A DNA stretch of 52,550 bases from Streptomyces sp. CHD11 (GTDB taxonomy: Bacteria; Actinomycetota; Actinomycetes; Streptomycetales; Streptomycetaceae). Both the position numbers and the translations under genes were made by a program. Of the stretch, positions 1 through 9,196 are shown piece by piece. Below the pieces are notes generated by a model. The model was not told the DNA's origin. It saw nothing but the letters and a program-made list of their open reading frames with translations, and made no database searches. Position 1 is the stretch's first letter, and the number at the start of each line of letters is the position of its first letter. The DNA lies in the NCBI RefSeq assembly GCF_018638295.1, contig NZ_JABTTS010000037.1:31195-83744 (forward strand). Direction: 5' to 3'.

Positions 1-305
1 GCCGGCAGGCCCGGCCGGGGACGACCGCGGACGAGTGCGGCGACCCGCGCGCCGAGCAGTTCCCGTACCGCGTCCGCCGCGTGATCGGCGCCCGCCGCCG
101 GGTCGCCGGGGCACGGATGCCGGCCGAGGTGCATGACCAGACCGGCCACCTGCAGCTCCTTGTCCGCGGGCCGGCCCCGGCGCAGCAGCGCCGCGGTCCG
201 CAGGGCGTGCTCGTACGCGTCGGCCGGGACACGGCCGCGGTTCTCCCGCGTGCCCCGGCACGCCCGCAGCAGGTCCATCAGCTCCTCGACGGTGCGCGGT
301 TCCAT
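1..305 (-). CDS. Degenerate HD-domain (PhnZ-like) protein, 3' end outside window
   Basis: About 100 N-terminal residues are visible; the gene runs off the window edge. The pattern resembles HD-fold oxygenases/phosphohydrolases of the PhnZ type: YEHALRTAALL near residue 31, a later MHLGRH, then ADHAADAVRELLG. The HD doublet itself is not intact: the Asp expected after His is Leu, so metal binding may be altered or lost. The ATG at 305 is chosen because GGGAGGA lies just upstream (about 313-319). The fold assignment is by motif resemblance only. Substrate and activity are unknown, and the missing C-terminus prevents a length comparison. Confidence 0.55.
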   Translation of the reverse strand, partial: MEPRTVEELMDLLRACRGTRENRGRVPADAYEHALRTAALLRRGRPADKELQVAGLVMHLGRHPCPGDPAAGADHAADAVRELLGARVAALVRGRPRPGLP

Positions 306-423
306 GCGCCGGTCCTCCCGGGAGACAGCCGTTGCCGTGCGGCAGCACACCATGGCGAGCTTGCCGCCGGGCCAACGGAAACCGAACTGCGTCATGACCA
401 CGCGGCCTTGTCGAAAACGTCGA

Positions 424-446
424 CACTCATGTACTCCGAATGAGTG
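424..446. promoter_or_regulatory. Inverted repeat CACTCAT-N9-ATGAGTG
   Basis: Two perfect 7-base arms (424-430 and 440-446) are separated by 9 bases, about 120 bases upstream of the minus-strand start at 305. Placement and symmetry suit a regulator-binding site for that gene. No regulator can be named. Confidence 0.35.
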
Positions 447-592
447 AATGAATCCGCTGCGTTCCTCCCGGAATGGTGGTATATCACCGATGATCGCGTA
501 CGACCCGTCGCGTGATTGTTACCCGCAGTTTCGAGCCCCATCGAGCGGGGGGTCGCTCATCTGGTTACTCTGATGCCGACGGACAGCAGCAA

Positions 593-774
593 GGGTCCTA
601 CCCGCACCCACGGTCCGTCTGGGACCAGCCGGTTCACAACGGCCCGCTCCTCCCCGAGTTGCCGGCGCCACCGCGTCCGAACGGCATGCGAATCAGACCC
701 GAGCGGACGTCGGACGCCAGGCACAGGGCCGACGCGGTACGTCCCCAGGGTGACCGACACATAAGGAGTGCGCG
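593..774 (+). promoter_or_regulatory. Candidate structured 5' leader of the 57-residue protein gene
   Basis: A TACTCT hexamer at 566-571 could be a -10 element, which would give a leader of almost 200 bases before the GTG at 775. Two small stems can be drawn by eye: GGGT/ACCC at 593-603 with a 3-base loop, and GGTCC/GGACC at 612-626 with a 5-base loop. No known riboswitch or ncRNA family was identified. Confidence 0.25.
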
Positions 775-948
775 GTGACACCGGAACAGACGAAACAGGA
801 AGAGCGCCCCAAGGAACGCCCCGAGCGGTCCGGCCGCAGGCCAGGGCAGCTCGGGAGTCTCGACGTGTGGGCCCGTTCGGCCCCGATCCGCCTGGCCGGC
901 TACGAGGACGACCTCGCCGAGCCGCACATCCTCCCCAGCGTCGACTGA
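775..948 (+). CDS. Small conserved 57-residue protein, function unknown
   Basis: The GTG start is preceded by AAGGAG at 763-768, a clear ribosome binding site. The product is 57 residues: a charged N-terminal half rich in Glu, Lys and Arg, then a compact tail with LDVWARSAPIRLAGYEDD and a terminal LPSVD. I have an impression of a conserved Streptomyces small protein, but no domain is recognised and no function is proposed. It has no signal peptide, membrane segment or cysteine. Codon use matches its neighbours. The long upstream leader suggests post-transcriptional control, which is inference. Confidence 0.65.
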   Translation: MTPEQTKQEERPKERPERSGRRPGQLGSLDVWARSAPIRLAGYEDDLAEPHILPSVD

Positions 949-994
949 GCCGGCGCACGCCGCCCCGACCTGTGGGCGTGCCAGACTCGCACCC

Positions 995-1483
995 ATGCTG
1001 ATCAGGGAAGCGACCGCCGACGACTGGCCGCGCATCTGGCCGTTCTGGCACCGTGTCGTCGCCGCCGGCGAGACCTACACCTGGGACCCGGGCACCTCCG
1101 AGGAGGACGCCCGGGCCCTGTGGATGAACCCGGCGAAGCAGGTGTACGCCGTCGAGGGCGACGACGGGACCGTCGTCGCCTCCGCGTATGTCACACCGAA
1201 CTACGCGGGCCCCGCCGCGGGGATCGCCAACGCCGGCTTCATGGTCGACCCGGACCGGGCCGGCCGGGGCATCGGCCGTCTGCTCGCCGGGCACGTCCTG
1301 GACGAGGCACGGAAGGCCGGCTACCGGGGCATGGTGTTCAACGCCGTCGTCGAGACCAACCCGGCCGTGAAACTGTGGACTTCGATGGGCTTCACGATCC
1401 TGGGCACGGTGCCCGAGGCGTTCGACCACCCCCGGCACGGGCGGGTCGGCCTGCACATCATGTACAAGGCGCTCCTGCCCTGA
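995..1483 (+). CDS. GNAT-family N-acetyltransferase
   Basis: This 162-residue protein begins MLIREATADDW, a classic GNAT opening. The acetyl-CoA pyrophosphate loop is clear in motif A, DPDRAGRGIGRLL (RxxGxG type), followed by EARKAGYRGMVFN and VKLWTSMGF, typical of the C-terminal half. Length is normal. The family transfers an acetyl group from acetyl-CoA to an amine; the acceptor here is unknown. There is no obvious Shine-Dalgarno sequence. A CAGACT hexamer 7 bases before the ATG could be the -10 of a leaderless transcript. It converges with the VOC gene, with 12 bases between stop codons. Confidence 0.85.
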   Translation: MLIREATADDWPRIWPFWHRVVAAGETYTWDPGTSEEDARALWMNPAKQVYAVEGDDGTVVASAYVTPNYAGPAAGIANAGFMVDPDRAGRGIGRLLAGHVLDEARKAGYRGMVFNAVVETNPAVKLWTSMGFTILGTVPEAFDHPRHGRVGLHIMYKALLP

Positions 1484-1495
1484 GGCCGACGGGCG

Positions 1496-1900
1496 TCAGG
1501 GCCTGACGTAGGGCCGGGTCATGATCTCCATGTTGTGGCCGTCCGGGTCGTCGAAGTAGGCGCCGCGTCCGCCGAACAGATCGTTGACCCGGCCCGGCCG
1601 GGTGTGACCGGGATCCGCGTAGTAGGTGACGCCGGCCGACTCCAGACGCGCGATCATGGCGTCGAACCGCTCCTGGGGCACGAGGAACGCGTAGTGCTGG
1701 GACTGGACCGGCTCGTCCCGCATCTCGTAGTAGTCGAGGGTCACGCCGTTGCCCAGGTCGACCGGGAGGAACGGACCGAACGGGGCGCCGACCTCCAGTC
1801 CCAGGATCCCGGCGAGGAACTCGGCGGAGGTGCGGCGGTCACGGGCGTAGACGGCGGTGTGGTTGAGCTCGATGTGCGGCGCTTCGGGCATGGCTGACAT
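1496..1900 (-). CDS. VOC (glyoxalase/bleomycin resistance) superfamily protein
   Basis: A single vicinal-oxygen-chelate domain of about 134 residues. Candidate metal-site residues fall in the usual places: His in ELNHTAV, His in QHYAFLV and Glu in HNMEIMTR. FDDPDGH is also typical. The open frame extends further upstream, but the start at 1900 (MSAMPEAPHIELNH) is placed by the domain boundary; the ATG at 1891 is equally possible because GGAG sits only a few bases before the first ATG. A second VOC gene with the same layout lies at 42399-42827. Substrate unknown. Confidence 0.8.
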   Translation of the reverse strand: MSAMPEAPHIELNHTAVYARDRRTSAEFLAGILGLEVGAPFGPFLPVDLGNGVTLDYYEMRDEPVQSQHYAFLVPQERFDAMIARLESAGVTYYADPGHTRPGRVNDLFGGRGAYFDDPDGHNMEIMTRPYVRP

Positions 1901-2456
1901 GTCTCCGGTCTCGATTTCCACGGGTGGGTCCGCGCGAGGCGGCGCGGGGTCGCTGCCGCGCACGGGAGCGCGGCGGGGCGAGGTGGGGAAAGGGAACGCG
2001 GAGCGTGCGGCGGGCCACGGGCCCGCGCGGGCGGGGACGGCCCCCGCACCGGCCTCACACCGAGGCCGGGAGCGCCTTACGTGTATGGCCCATGGCCGAC
2101 CCGGCAGTCACCCGGCCGAGCCTAGACCCTCACGGCCGGTCACGACAAGATCCCAACGGCCCCCGGGCCGGGTCCGGCGGGAGCGGCCGGACGAAGCCGA
2201 CGGCTGCCGCGGGTACCGGCGGGCGAGGGCCGGTGCGGCCGGCCGCGAGCCGGCGGAAGGCGGCGAGGCGACGGGCTCCGCCCGAGCGGAGCCGAGGCGC
2301 GTGCGCCGCCGCCACGCGCTCCACGGCAGGGCGGGGCGTGCCGGGGCCGGTCCGGCACGGTCCGCCGGACCGGCTCCGCCTCGCTGGTTCGAACGGGTAC
2401 GCACCGGGGGAGTGGTACCCCTGGTGACCACCCGCCCTCAACCATGGAGCGCCCCC
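1901..2456. other. Intergenic spacer, no supported gene
   Basis: This 556-base GC-rich spacer lies between divergent genes. Frames stay open across it only because stops are rare at this GC content; no family signature is visible in any frame. A GGTTCGAAC near 2387-2395 resembles a tRNA T-loop but has no matching tRNA arms. It presumably carries both promoters; I cannot place them with confidence. Confidence 0.4.
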
Positions 2457-5400
2457 ATGCATGACGACCGCACCCTGGTCGAAGCGCGCCTGAGGCGTGT
2501 CCTCGACGAGCGTGTCCGCCCCGCCGTGTACCCCGAGTCCGTGCCCCTCGAGGTGGCGGCGTGGCACGCGCCCGGAGAACCCGTCCCCGTCGCCGAAGGG
2601 CTCGCGGCCGATCCCGGACCCGTCGAGGTGGGCGCCCGCTGGGGCGCCCCCTGGGGCACCAGCTGGTTCCGGGTCACCGGAACCGTCCCCGAGGCCTGGG
2701 CCGGCAGGACGGTGGAAGCCCTCCTCGACCTCGGTTTCGACGAGAACATGCCCGGCTTCCAGTGCGAGGGACTGGTGTACCGGCCCGACGGCACCCCTGT
2801 GAAGGGTCTCCACCCCCGCAACCAGTGGGTACGGATCGCCGCGCCCGCCCGGGGCGGGGAGGAGGTGCGCCTGCACATCGAGGCCGCCGCGAACCCCGTC
2901 GTCCTGGACTACCACCCCTTCCGGCCGACCCGGCTGGGCGACCGGGACACGGCGGGCGGTGAACCGCAGTACCGGCTGGCCCGCATGGACCTCGCCGTCT
3001 TCGACGAGACGGTCTGGCAGCTGGTGATCGACCTCGAGGTGCTCGGCGAGCTGATGGCCGAACTGCCGGCCGACTCACCCCGCCGCTGGGAAATACTGCG
3101 CGCGGTGGACCGCGCCCTGGACGCCGTGGACCTCCAGGACGTCAACAGCACGGCAGCGCGAGCCCGTTCACTGCTCACCGAGGTGCTGTCCGCGCCCGCC
3201 GTCCCCTCTGCGCACCGCATCAGCGCCGTCGGCCACGCGCACATCGACTCGGCGTGGCTGTGGCCACTGCGCGAGACCGTACGCAAGGTGGCCCGTACGG
3301 CCGCCAACATGACCGCCCTGCTGGACGACGAACCCGAGTTCGTCTTCGTCATGTCGCAGGCCCAGCAGTGGGCGTGGGTGAAGGAACACCGGCCCGAGGT
3401 GTGGGCGCGGGTGAAGAAGGCGGTCGCCGACGGGCGGTTCGTGCCGGCCGGCGGCATGTGGGTGGAGTCGGACACCAACATGCCCGGCTCGGAGGCGATG
3501 GCCCGGCAGTTCGTGCACGGCAAACGGTTCTTCCTCGACGAGTTCGGCGTGGAGAACGACGAGGCGTGGCTGCCGGACACCTTCGGATTCGCCGCCGGAC
3601 TGCCCCAGATCATCAAGGCCGCGGGCGCCAAGTACCTGCTGACGCAGAAGATCTCCTGGTCGCGGACGAACAGCTTCCCGCACCACACCTTCCGCTGGGA
3701 AGGCGTCGACGGCACCCGGATCTTCACCCACTTCCCGCCCGTCGACACCTACAACTGCTCGATGACGGGCGCCGAGATCGCCCACGCCGTCCGCAACTTC
3801 AAGGACAAGGGCGCGGCCCGCCACTCCCTCGCGCCCACCGGATTCGGCGACGGGGGCGGCGGCACCACCCGCGAGATGGTCGCCAGGGCGGCCCGGCTCC
3901 GGAACCTGGAGGGCTCCGCGACGGTGACCTGGGAGACCCCGTCCGCGTTCTTCGCCAAGGCCGAGGCCGAGTATCCCGAACCGCCCGTCTGGGTCGGGGA
4001 GCTCTACCTGGAACTGCACCGCGCCACCCTCACCAGCCAGGCCGGCACCAAGCAGGGCAACCGCCGCAGCGAACACCTGCTGCGCGAGGCCGAGCTGTGG
4101 GCGGCCACGGCGGCCGTACGGACCGGATTCCCCTACCCCTACGAGGACCTGGACCGCATCTGGAAGACGGTGCTGCTGCACCAGTTCCACGACATCCTGC
4201 CCGGCTCCTCCATCGCCTGGGTGCACCGCGAGGCCCGCGCCACCTACGCCCGGATCGCCGGTGAACTGACCGGCATCATCGACGCGGCGCAGCGCGCCCT
4301 GGCCGGCGAGGGAGAAGTCCCGCTGGTCTTCAACGCGGCCCCGCACTCCCGCTCGGGCGTCCCGGCGGGCGGCGCGCGTCCGGCCGCGCACGACGGCCGC
4401 ACCACCCTCGCGGCACGCCCCGGCGGCGGGCACATCCTCGACAACGGCCTGCTCCGGATCGAGATCGACGCCCGCGGGCTGCTGGTCTCCGCCCACGACA
4501 CCGCGGCGGACCGGGAGACCATCGCCCCGGGGCAGGCCGGCAACCTCCTCCAGCTCCATCCGGACCTGCCGAACATGTGGGACGCGTGGGACGTCGACGC
4601 GTTCTACCGCAACACGGTCACCGACCTGACGGACGCGGACGAGGTGGCGGCCGGGGGCGACGGCGCCTCGGTGCGGATCGTCCGCTTCTTCGGGGACTCC
4701 CGGGCCACCCAGGTGCTGTCGCTGCCGCCGGGGGAGCGGCGGCTGGTGGTGGACACCGAGGTCGACTGGCACGAGACGGAGAAGTTCCTCAAGCTCGCCT
4801 TCCCGCTCGACCTGCACACCGAACGCTACGCGTCCGAGACGCAGTTCGGGCACTTCTACCGGCCGACCCACACCAACACCTCCTGGGAGGCGGCCAAGTT
4901 CGAGGCGTGCAACCACCGCTTCGTCCACCTCCAGGAACCGGACTGGGGCGTGGCCGTCGTCAACGACTCGACGTACGGCCACGATGTGACCCGCACGGTC
5001 CGCGGCGACGGCGGTATCACCACGACGGTCCGGGTGTCCCTGCTGCGCGCCCCGCGCTTCCCCGACCCGGAGACCGACCAGGGCGTGCACCGCTTCCGGC
5101 ACGCGCTGGTGCCGGGCGCCTCGATCGGTGACGCGGTGCGCGAGGGCTGGCGGGTCAATCTGCCCGAGCGGCGGCTCACCGGTGCCGGTGAGGTCGCGCC
5201 CCTGGTGACGGCCGACCGGGAGGCGGTCGTGATCACGGCGGTGAAGCTGGCCGACGACGGCAGCGGTGACGTCGTGGTCCGTTTCCACGAGGCCTGCGGC
5301 GCCCGTGCCCGCGCCACCCTCACCACCGGGTTCGCGGCCGGCGGCGTTGAGGTGACCGACCTGCTGGAACGCCCGCTCGCGGACACGCAGGCGCCTGCGC

Positions 5401-5492
5401 TCGACGGTGACCGGATCACCGTCCGCCTGCGCCCCTTCGAGCTGATGACCCTGCGGCTGCGGCGGGCACGCCTGGGCGGGACCGGGAGCTGA
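2457..5492 (+). CDS. Glycoside hydrolase family 38 alpha-mannosidase
   Basis: The protein is 1011 residues, usual for bacterial GH38 enzymes, which retain configuration while cleaving alpha-mannosides. An N-terminal beta-rich region leads into the catalytic domain at about residue 255. HAHIDSAWLWP (His260, His262, Asp264) is the zinc site, and Asp374 in LPDTFGFAAG is the predicted nucleophile. HQFHDILPGSSI is also characteristic, followed by the C-terminal beta domains. The frame is open 600 bases further upstream, but the ATG at 2457 has GGAG seven bases before it and gives the family N-terminus. No signal peptide, so it is probably cytoplasmic, acting on imported oligosaccharides. No transporter gene is adjacent. 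Confidence 0.92.
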   Translation: MHDDRTLVEARLRRVLDERVRPAVYPESVPLEVAAWHAPGEPVPVAEGLAADPGPVEVGARWGAPWGTSWFRVTGTVPEAWAGRTVEALLDLGFDENMPGFQCEGLVYRPDGTPVKGLHPRNQWVRIAAPARGGEEVRLHIEAAANPVVLDYHPFRPTRLGDRDTAGGEPQYRLARMDLAVFDETVWQLVIDLEVLGELMAELPADSPRRWEILRAVDRALDAVDLQDVNSTAARARSLLTEVLSAPAVPSAHRISAVGHAHIDSAWLWPLRETVRKVARTAANMTALLDDEPEFVFVMSQAQQWAWVKEHRPEVWARVKKAVADGRFVPAGGMWVESDTNMPGSEAMARQFVHGKRFFLDEFGVENDEAWLPDTFGFAAGLPQIIKAAGAKYLLTQKISWSRTNSFPHHTFRWEGVDGTRIFTHFPPVDTYNCSMTGAEIAHAVRNFKDKGAARHSLAPTGFGDGGGGTTREMVARAARLRNLEGSATVTWETPSAFFAKAEAEYPEPPVWVGELYLELHRATLTSQAGTKQGNRRSEHLLREAELWAATAAVRTGFPYPYEDLDRIWKTVLLHQFHDILPGSSIAWVHREARATYARIAGELTGIIDAAQRALAGEGEVPLVFNAAPHSRSGVPAGGARPAAHDGRTTLAARPGGGHILDNGLLRIEIDARGLLVSAHDTAADRETIAPGQAGNLLQLHPDLPNMWDAWDVDAFYRNTVTDLTDADEVAAGGDGASVRIVRFFGDSRATQVLSLPPGERRLVVDTEVDWHETEKFLKLAFPLDLHTERYASETQFGHFYRPTHTNTSWEAAKFEACNHRFVHLQEPDWGVAVVNDSTYGHDVTRTVRGDGGITTTVRVSLLRAPRFPDPETDQGVHRFRHALVPGASIGDAVREGWRVNLPERRLTGAGEVAPLVTADREAVVITAVKLADDGSGDVVVRFHEACGARARATLTTGFAAGGVEVTDLLERPLADTQAPALDGDRITVRLRPFELMTLRLRRARLGGTGS

Positions 5493-5523
5493 GGGCGCCG
5501 CCGCCTTCCCGCCGCCACCGTGT

Positions 5524-6945
5524 CTACGGCCTCCGGTCCGTCCCCGTCAGCCGGGTCGGCGGCAGGAATTCGCGTACGTAGGTGCGGTCCCAGCACGCGC
5601 CCGTCTCCCGCAGCTCCCGCCAGGTCGTGAAGTGGTAGCGGAAGAGACGGGCGCGGATGTGCCGGGGCGGCGTGTCCGCGGGGAACGGGGAGCGGCGCAG
5701 CAGCCTCAGCGTGTCCCGGTCGTTCTCCAGCAGACGTTCCACCAGCACCCCGAACCACGGCCCGGCGTACGCGGGCGACAGCGCGGCGAACCACATCAGC
5801 CAGTCGAGCCGCAGATGGTACGGCGCGAACTGGCGCGGCCAGCGCCGCGGATCACCCGGCTTGCCCTTGAACTCGTACTCCCGCCAGTCGCCGTCCTTGC
5901 GGGGCACCTCGTCCGCCGTGCCCTCCACGACCACCTCGTAACGGATCCGGCTGACGCTGCCGAACGCCCCGTAGGTGTTGACCAGGTGCAGCGGATCGAA
6001 GGAGCGGTTCATCACCTGGCGGGGGGAGAACATGTTGCGCACCGGCTGCCAGGACAGGCCGAGCAGCAGCGCGGACACCGCCGACACGACCACCACGTAC
6101 CACAGCGGTGCCCCGGGCACCGGGGGCGGATCGGCCGGGAACGCGATCACCGGCAGGGCCAGCACGATGGTGACCCAGTTCAGCCACGCGAAGTTGCCGG
6201 ACAGCACCAGCCAGAGCTGGGTGACGATCATCAGCGCGGCGGCGGCCGAGGCGACCGGCTGCGGAGCGAACAGCAGGAACGGCAGCACCAGCTGGGTGAC
6301 ATGGTTCGCCGCCACCTCGACCCGGTGCAGCGGCTTCGGCAGATGGTGGAAGAACCAGCTCAGCGGCCCCGGCATGGGCTGCGTCTCGTGATGGTGGTCC
6401 AGACAGGTCAGTTTCCGCCAGCACGCGTCGCCGCGCATCTTGATCATTCCGGCCCCGAACTCCACCCGGAAGAGGACCCACCGCAGCAGGAACAGCACCA
6501 CGACGGACGGCGCCACCTCGTCGTTGCCTAGGAACACGGCGAGAAAGCCGACCTCCAGCAGCAGCGACTCCCAGCCGAACGAGTACCAGGTCTGCCCCAC
6601 GTTGACGATCGACAGATACAGCGCCCACGGCACCAGCCACAGCAGCATCCCGCCCCACAGCGGAAGCAGTGAGTCCAGCCCCGCGAGCAGCGCCGCCGAC
6701 ACCGCACAGCCCGTCCAGGTGCACCCCGCGAAGAACCGGTCCGAGTAGTACCGGTGGAACAGGCTCGGTGACCTCCTGAACGGCACCCGCTCCACGAAAC
6801 GCGGCACCGGCAGCATCCCGCGCTCACCGATCAGCGCGCGGAACTGCAGCGCCGCCGTCAGGAACGCCACCAGGTAGAGTCCGGCCAGCGCCCGCTGGAA
6901 GACCAGCCGGCCCAGCCAGTACTCGGATGCGGTGAACCACTCCAC
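5524..6945 (-). CDS. Lipase maturation factor family membrane protein
   Basis: A 473-residue polytopic membrane protein. Its start (WFTASEYWLGRLVFQRALAGLYLVAF) and internal motifs (VEFGAGMIKMRGD, CWRKLTCLDHHHETQPMPGPLSWFFHHLP) are diagnostic of the lipase maturation factor (LMF1/2-like) family. Several hydrophobic helices occupy roughly residues 15-310, followed by a soluble C-terminal domain with YHLRLDWLMWFAAL. The animal proteins fold secreted lipases in the ER; the role of bacterial members is not established. Its stop lies 31 bases from the mannosidase stop, and it is divergent from the SpoIIE-type gene. Confidence 0.88.
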   Translation of the reverse strand: MEWFTASEYWLGRLVFQRALAGLYLVAFLTAALQFRALIGERGMLPVPRFVERVPFRRSPSLFHRYYSDRFFAGCTWTGCAVSAALLAGLDSLLPLWGGMLLWLVPWALYLSIVNVGQTWYSFGWESLLLEVGFLAVFLGNDEVAPSVVVLFLLRWVLFRVEFGAGMIKMRGDACWRKLTCLDHHHETQPMPGPLSWFFHHLPKPLHRVEVAANHVTQLVLPFLLFAPQPVASAAAALMIVTQLWLVLSGNFAWLNWVTIVLALPVIAFPADPPPVPGAPLWYVVVVSAVSALLLGLSWQPVRNMFSPRQVMNRSFDPLHLVNTYGAFGSVSRIRYEVVVEGTADEVPRKDGDWREYEFKGKPGDPRRWPRQFAPYHLRLDWLMWFAALSPAYAGPWFGVLVERLLENDRDTLRLLRRSPFPADTPPRHIRARLFRYHFTTWRELRETGACWDRTYVREFLPPTRLTGTDRRP

Positions 6946-7089
6946 GGCCCCGCTCCTTCCACCGTCGTCCCGCCGCGCATGTGCGACTCCCCGTATATCA
7001 CCGGGCGGCGCCGGAATCCCGCGGAAGGGAGGCGGGAGCGAGGAGGCCCAGCGGTCGAGGAATCACGTGAATCCTGGCAAAGTGGCCCC

Positions 7090-9186
7090 ATGCCCGATCG
7101 GGGAGCGAGCCCCCCGTCACTCCCGGACGACTGGCCGGACCACCCGGATCCGATCCTGGTGCTCAACCGCATGGGCAGCTTCGACTGGGATCTGGACGCC
7201 GGGGTGCTGCAGATGGACGCCCAGGCGCACGAGATCTTCGACGTGCGCCCCGACGAGTACGACGACCGGCCCGAGACCCTGTCGACGCGGATGCCACCGG
7301 CGGAGGCACTGCGGCTGGACGCCGCGGTCTCCCAGGCGATGAAGAACGGCAGCGAGAACTACGGTGCCTACTTCCGTGTCCGCCGCCGCGACGGCGCGCT
7401 GCGCTGGACCCACACCCAGGGCTGCATTCGCCGGGACGCGACCGGCAGGCCCCGCCGCATCATCGGCATCGTCCGGGACGCCACCCAGGAGCTCAGCGAC
7501 TCCGAGGCCCGCCGCGCACAGGCCGAGCAGGAGGACGCCCGCCGCCGGCAGACCAACATCGTCCAGCTGACCACCGCCGCTCTCGCCCACGCCCGCACCG
7601 TGCGGGAGGTCATCGACGCCCTCAAGGACACGCACGGACTCACCCATCTGGGCGCCACCAGTCTCGTCATGGGGCTGGTCGAGGCGGGCCGGATCCGGCT
7701 CATCGCCGAGGGGCCCGACGGCAGCTTCGTCGAGGGCACCCGCATCACCGGAATGGACGAGGCCTACCCGATGAGCGAGGCGGTGCGCACCCTCAGCCCG
7801 TGCTTCATCGAGTCGCCGGAGGAGTTCGCCGAGCGCTACCCCACGCTCTGGCAGGGCATCACCGGCCTCGACATCACCTCGGCCGCCTACCTGCCGCTCA
7901 TCGTCCAGGCCCGCCCGATCGGGGCGATGGGCCTGCTCTACAGCGACCGGCGCGGCTTCTCCGCCGAGGAGCGCAACATCCTGGTCGCCCTGGGCAGCAG
8001 TATCGCGCAGAGCCTGCAGCGCGCCCAGTTCTACGAGCAGGAGATGGACCTCGCCCAGAAGCTGCAGCAGGCCATGCTGCCGCGCACCATCCCCAGCGTG
8101 CCGGGCGCCGATCTGGCCGTGCGCTACCGGGCCGCCACCATCGGCGGCAGCCTCGGCCGGGACATCGGAGGGGACTGGTACGACCTGATCCCGTTGCCCG
8201 GCGGCCGGGTCGGCGCCGTCATCGGCGACGTCCAGGGGCACGACACGCACGCAGCCGCCGTCATGGGCCAGCTGCGCATCGTGCTGCGGGCCTACGCGGC
8301 CGAGGGACATCCGCCGGCCACCGTGATGGCCCGCGCCTCCGTCTTCCTGAACGAACTGGACACCGACCGGTCCGCGACCTGCCTCTACGCCGAGGCGGAC
8401 CTGTCCACCGGCGTGCTCCAGATGGTGCGGGCCGGACACATCGACCCGCTGGTCCGCCGTACCGACGGCTCCTGCGAGCGGCTCACCGTGCCCGGCGGGC
8501 TGCCGCTCGGTCTGTCCGCGGAGTTCGGCGGGCTCGACTACCCGGTCGGCACCATGGAGCTCGACCCCGGCGACACCCTGCTGCTGTGCACCGACGGCCT
8601 GGTCGAGCAGCCCGGCGCTGACCTGGACGACGGTATGAAGACCCTGTGCGCGCTGATCGCCGTCGGCCCCGACGACGTACGCGACCTCGCCGACCGGCTC
8701 ATCGACGTGGCCGAGGAACGCGGCGGTGACGACGACGTGGCGCTGCTCCTGCTGCGCCGCCGCGCCCTGGACAGCCCGCGCTCCGGCGGCCGGCTCAAGC
8801 AGTACGTGCCGCCCGGCGATCCGGGGGCGCTCTCCGAGACCCGGCGCATGATCCGTACGGCGGTCAGCGCGTGGGGCGCGCGGGAACGGGCCGACGACAT
8901 CGAACTGGTCGCCGACGAGATGATCACCAATGTGCTGATGCACACCGAGGGCACCGCGGTCGTCACCCTCCGGGTCCTCACCGGCAAGGACCGGCGCCTG
9001 CGCGTGGAGGTCGAGGACTCCTCCAGCGCCCTGCCGCGCCGCCGTGAGCCCGGTGAGTCGGGCGTCTCGGGCAGGGGCCTCCTCCTGGTGGAGATGCTCA
9101 CCGACGTCTGGGGTGTGGAGGCGCGGGGCGGCGGCAAATGCGTGTGGAGCGAGTTCGTGGTGTCCAAGGGCCCGGACCCGTCCTGA
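7090..9186 (+). CDS. PAS-GAF-SpoIIE phosphatase with C-terminal anti-sigma kinase domain
   Basis: This 698-residue signalling protein has four parts: a PAS domain (about 25-135, ending GIVRDATQE), a short coiled-coil linker, a GAF domain (about 155-310) and a SpoIIE/PP2C phosphatase (about 330-560). The phosphatase shows GGDWYDLIPLPGG at about 360, DVQGHD and LLCTDGLVE. The C-terminus is an RsbW-like HATPase (about 580-695; VADEMITNVLMHTEG and SGRGLLLVEML). Proteins of this layout control anti-sigma-factor antagonists by dephosphorylation and phosphorylation in response to sensed signals. The ATG at 7090 is the first methionine near the PAS domain, but its ribosome binding site is weak; an upstream ATG at 6979 is possible. 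The partner antagonist is not in the window. Confidence 0.9.
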   Translation: MPDRGASPPSLPDDWPDHPDPILVLNRMGSFDWDLDAGVLQMDAQAHEIFDVRPDEYDDRPETLSTRMPPAEALRLDAAVSQAMKNGSENYGAYFRVRRRDGALRWTHTQGCIRRDATGRPRRIIGIVRDATQELSDSEARRAQAEQEDARRRQTNIVQLTTAALAHARTVREVIDALKDTHGLTHLGATSLVMGLVEAGRIRLIAEGPDGSFVEGTRITGMDEAYPMSEAVRTLSPCFIESPEEFAERYPTLWQGITGLDITSAAYLPLIVQARPIGAMGLLYSDRRGFSAEERNILVALGSSIAQSLQRAQFYEQEMDLAQKLQQAMLPRTIPSVPGADLAVRYRAATIGGSLGRDIGGDWYDLIPLPGGRVGAVIGDVQGHDTHAAAVMGQLRIVLRAYAAEGHPPATVMARASVFLNELDTDRSATCLYAEADLSTGVLQMVRAGHIDPLVRRTDGSCERLTVPGGLPLGLSAEFGGLDYPVGTMELDPGDTLLLCTDGLVEQPGADLDDGMKTLCALIAVGPDDVRDLADRLIDVAEERGGDDDVALLLLRRRALDSPRSGGRLKQYVPPGDPGALSETRRMIRTAVSAWGARERADDIELVADEMITNVLMHTEGTAVVTLRVLTGKDRRLRVEVEDSSSALPRRREPGESGVSGRGLLLVEMLTDVWGVEARGGGKCVWSEFVVSKGPDPS

Positions 9187-9196
9187 CCCCCTCCCC

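Larger units (their letters stand above)
306..774. other. Divergent intergenic region with AT-richer core
   Basis: This 469-base spacer separates the minus-strand HD-like gene from the plus-strand 57-residue gene. The stretch from about 410 to 545 is less GC-rich than its surroundings and carries two dyads: one at 424-446, and a GGTG-N6-CACC type at 475-488. From about 590 to 774 it looks like an untranslated leader with small hairpins. I see no convincing gene inside it. Confidence 0.5.

Noticed and set aside
2387..2395. tRNA-like T-loop GGTTCGAAC
   Set aside because: No acceptor, D or anticodon arms can be folded around it.
1964..2456. Upstream extension of the mannosidase reading frame by 200 residues
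   Set aside because: The extension shows no domain, is compositionally random for high GC, and a proper ribosome binding site precedes the ATG at 2457.
3168..5288. Long open frame opposite the GH38 gene
   Set aside because: It mirrors the coding frame of a clear GH38 enzyme; low stop frequency at this GC explains it.
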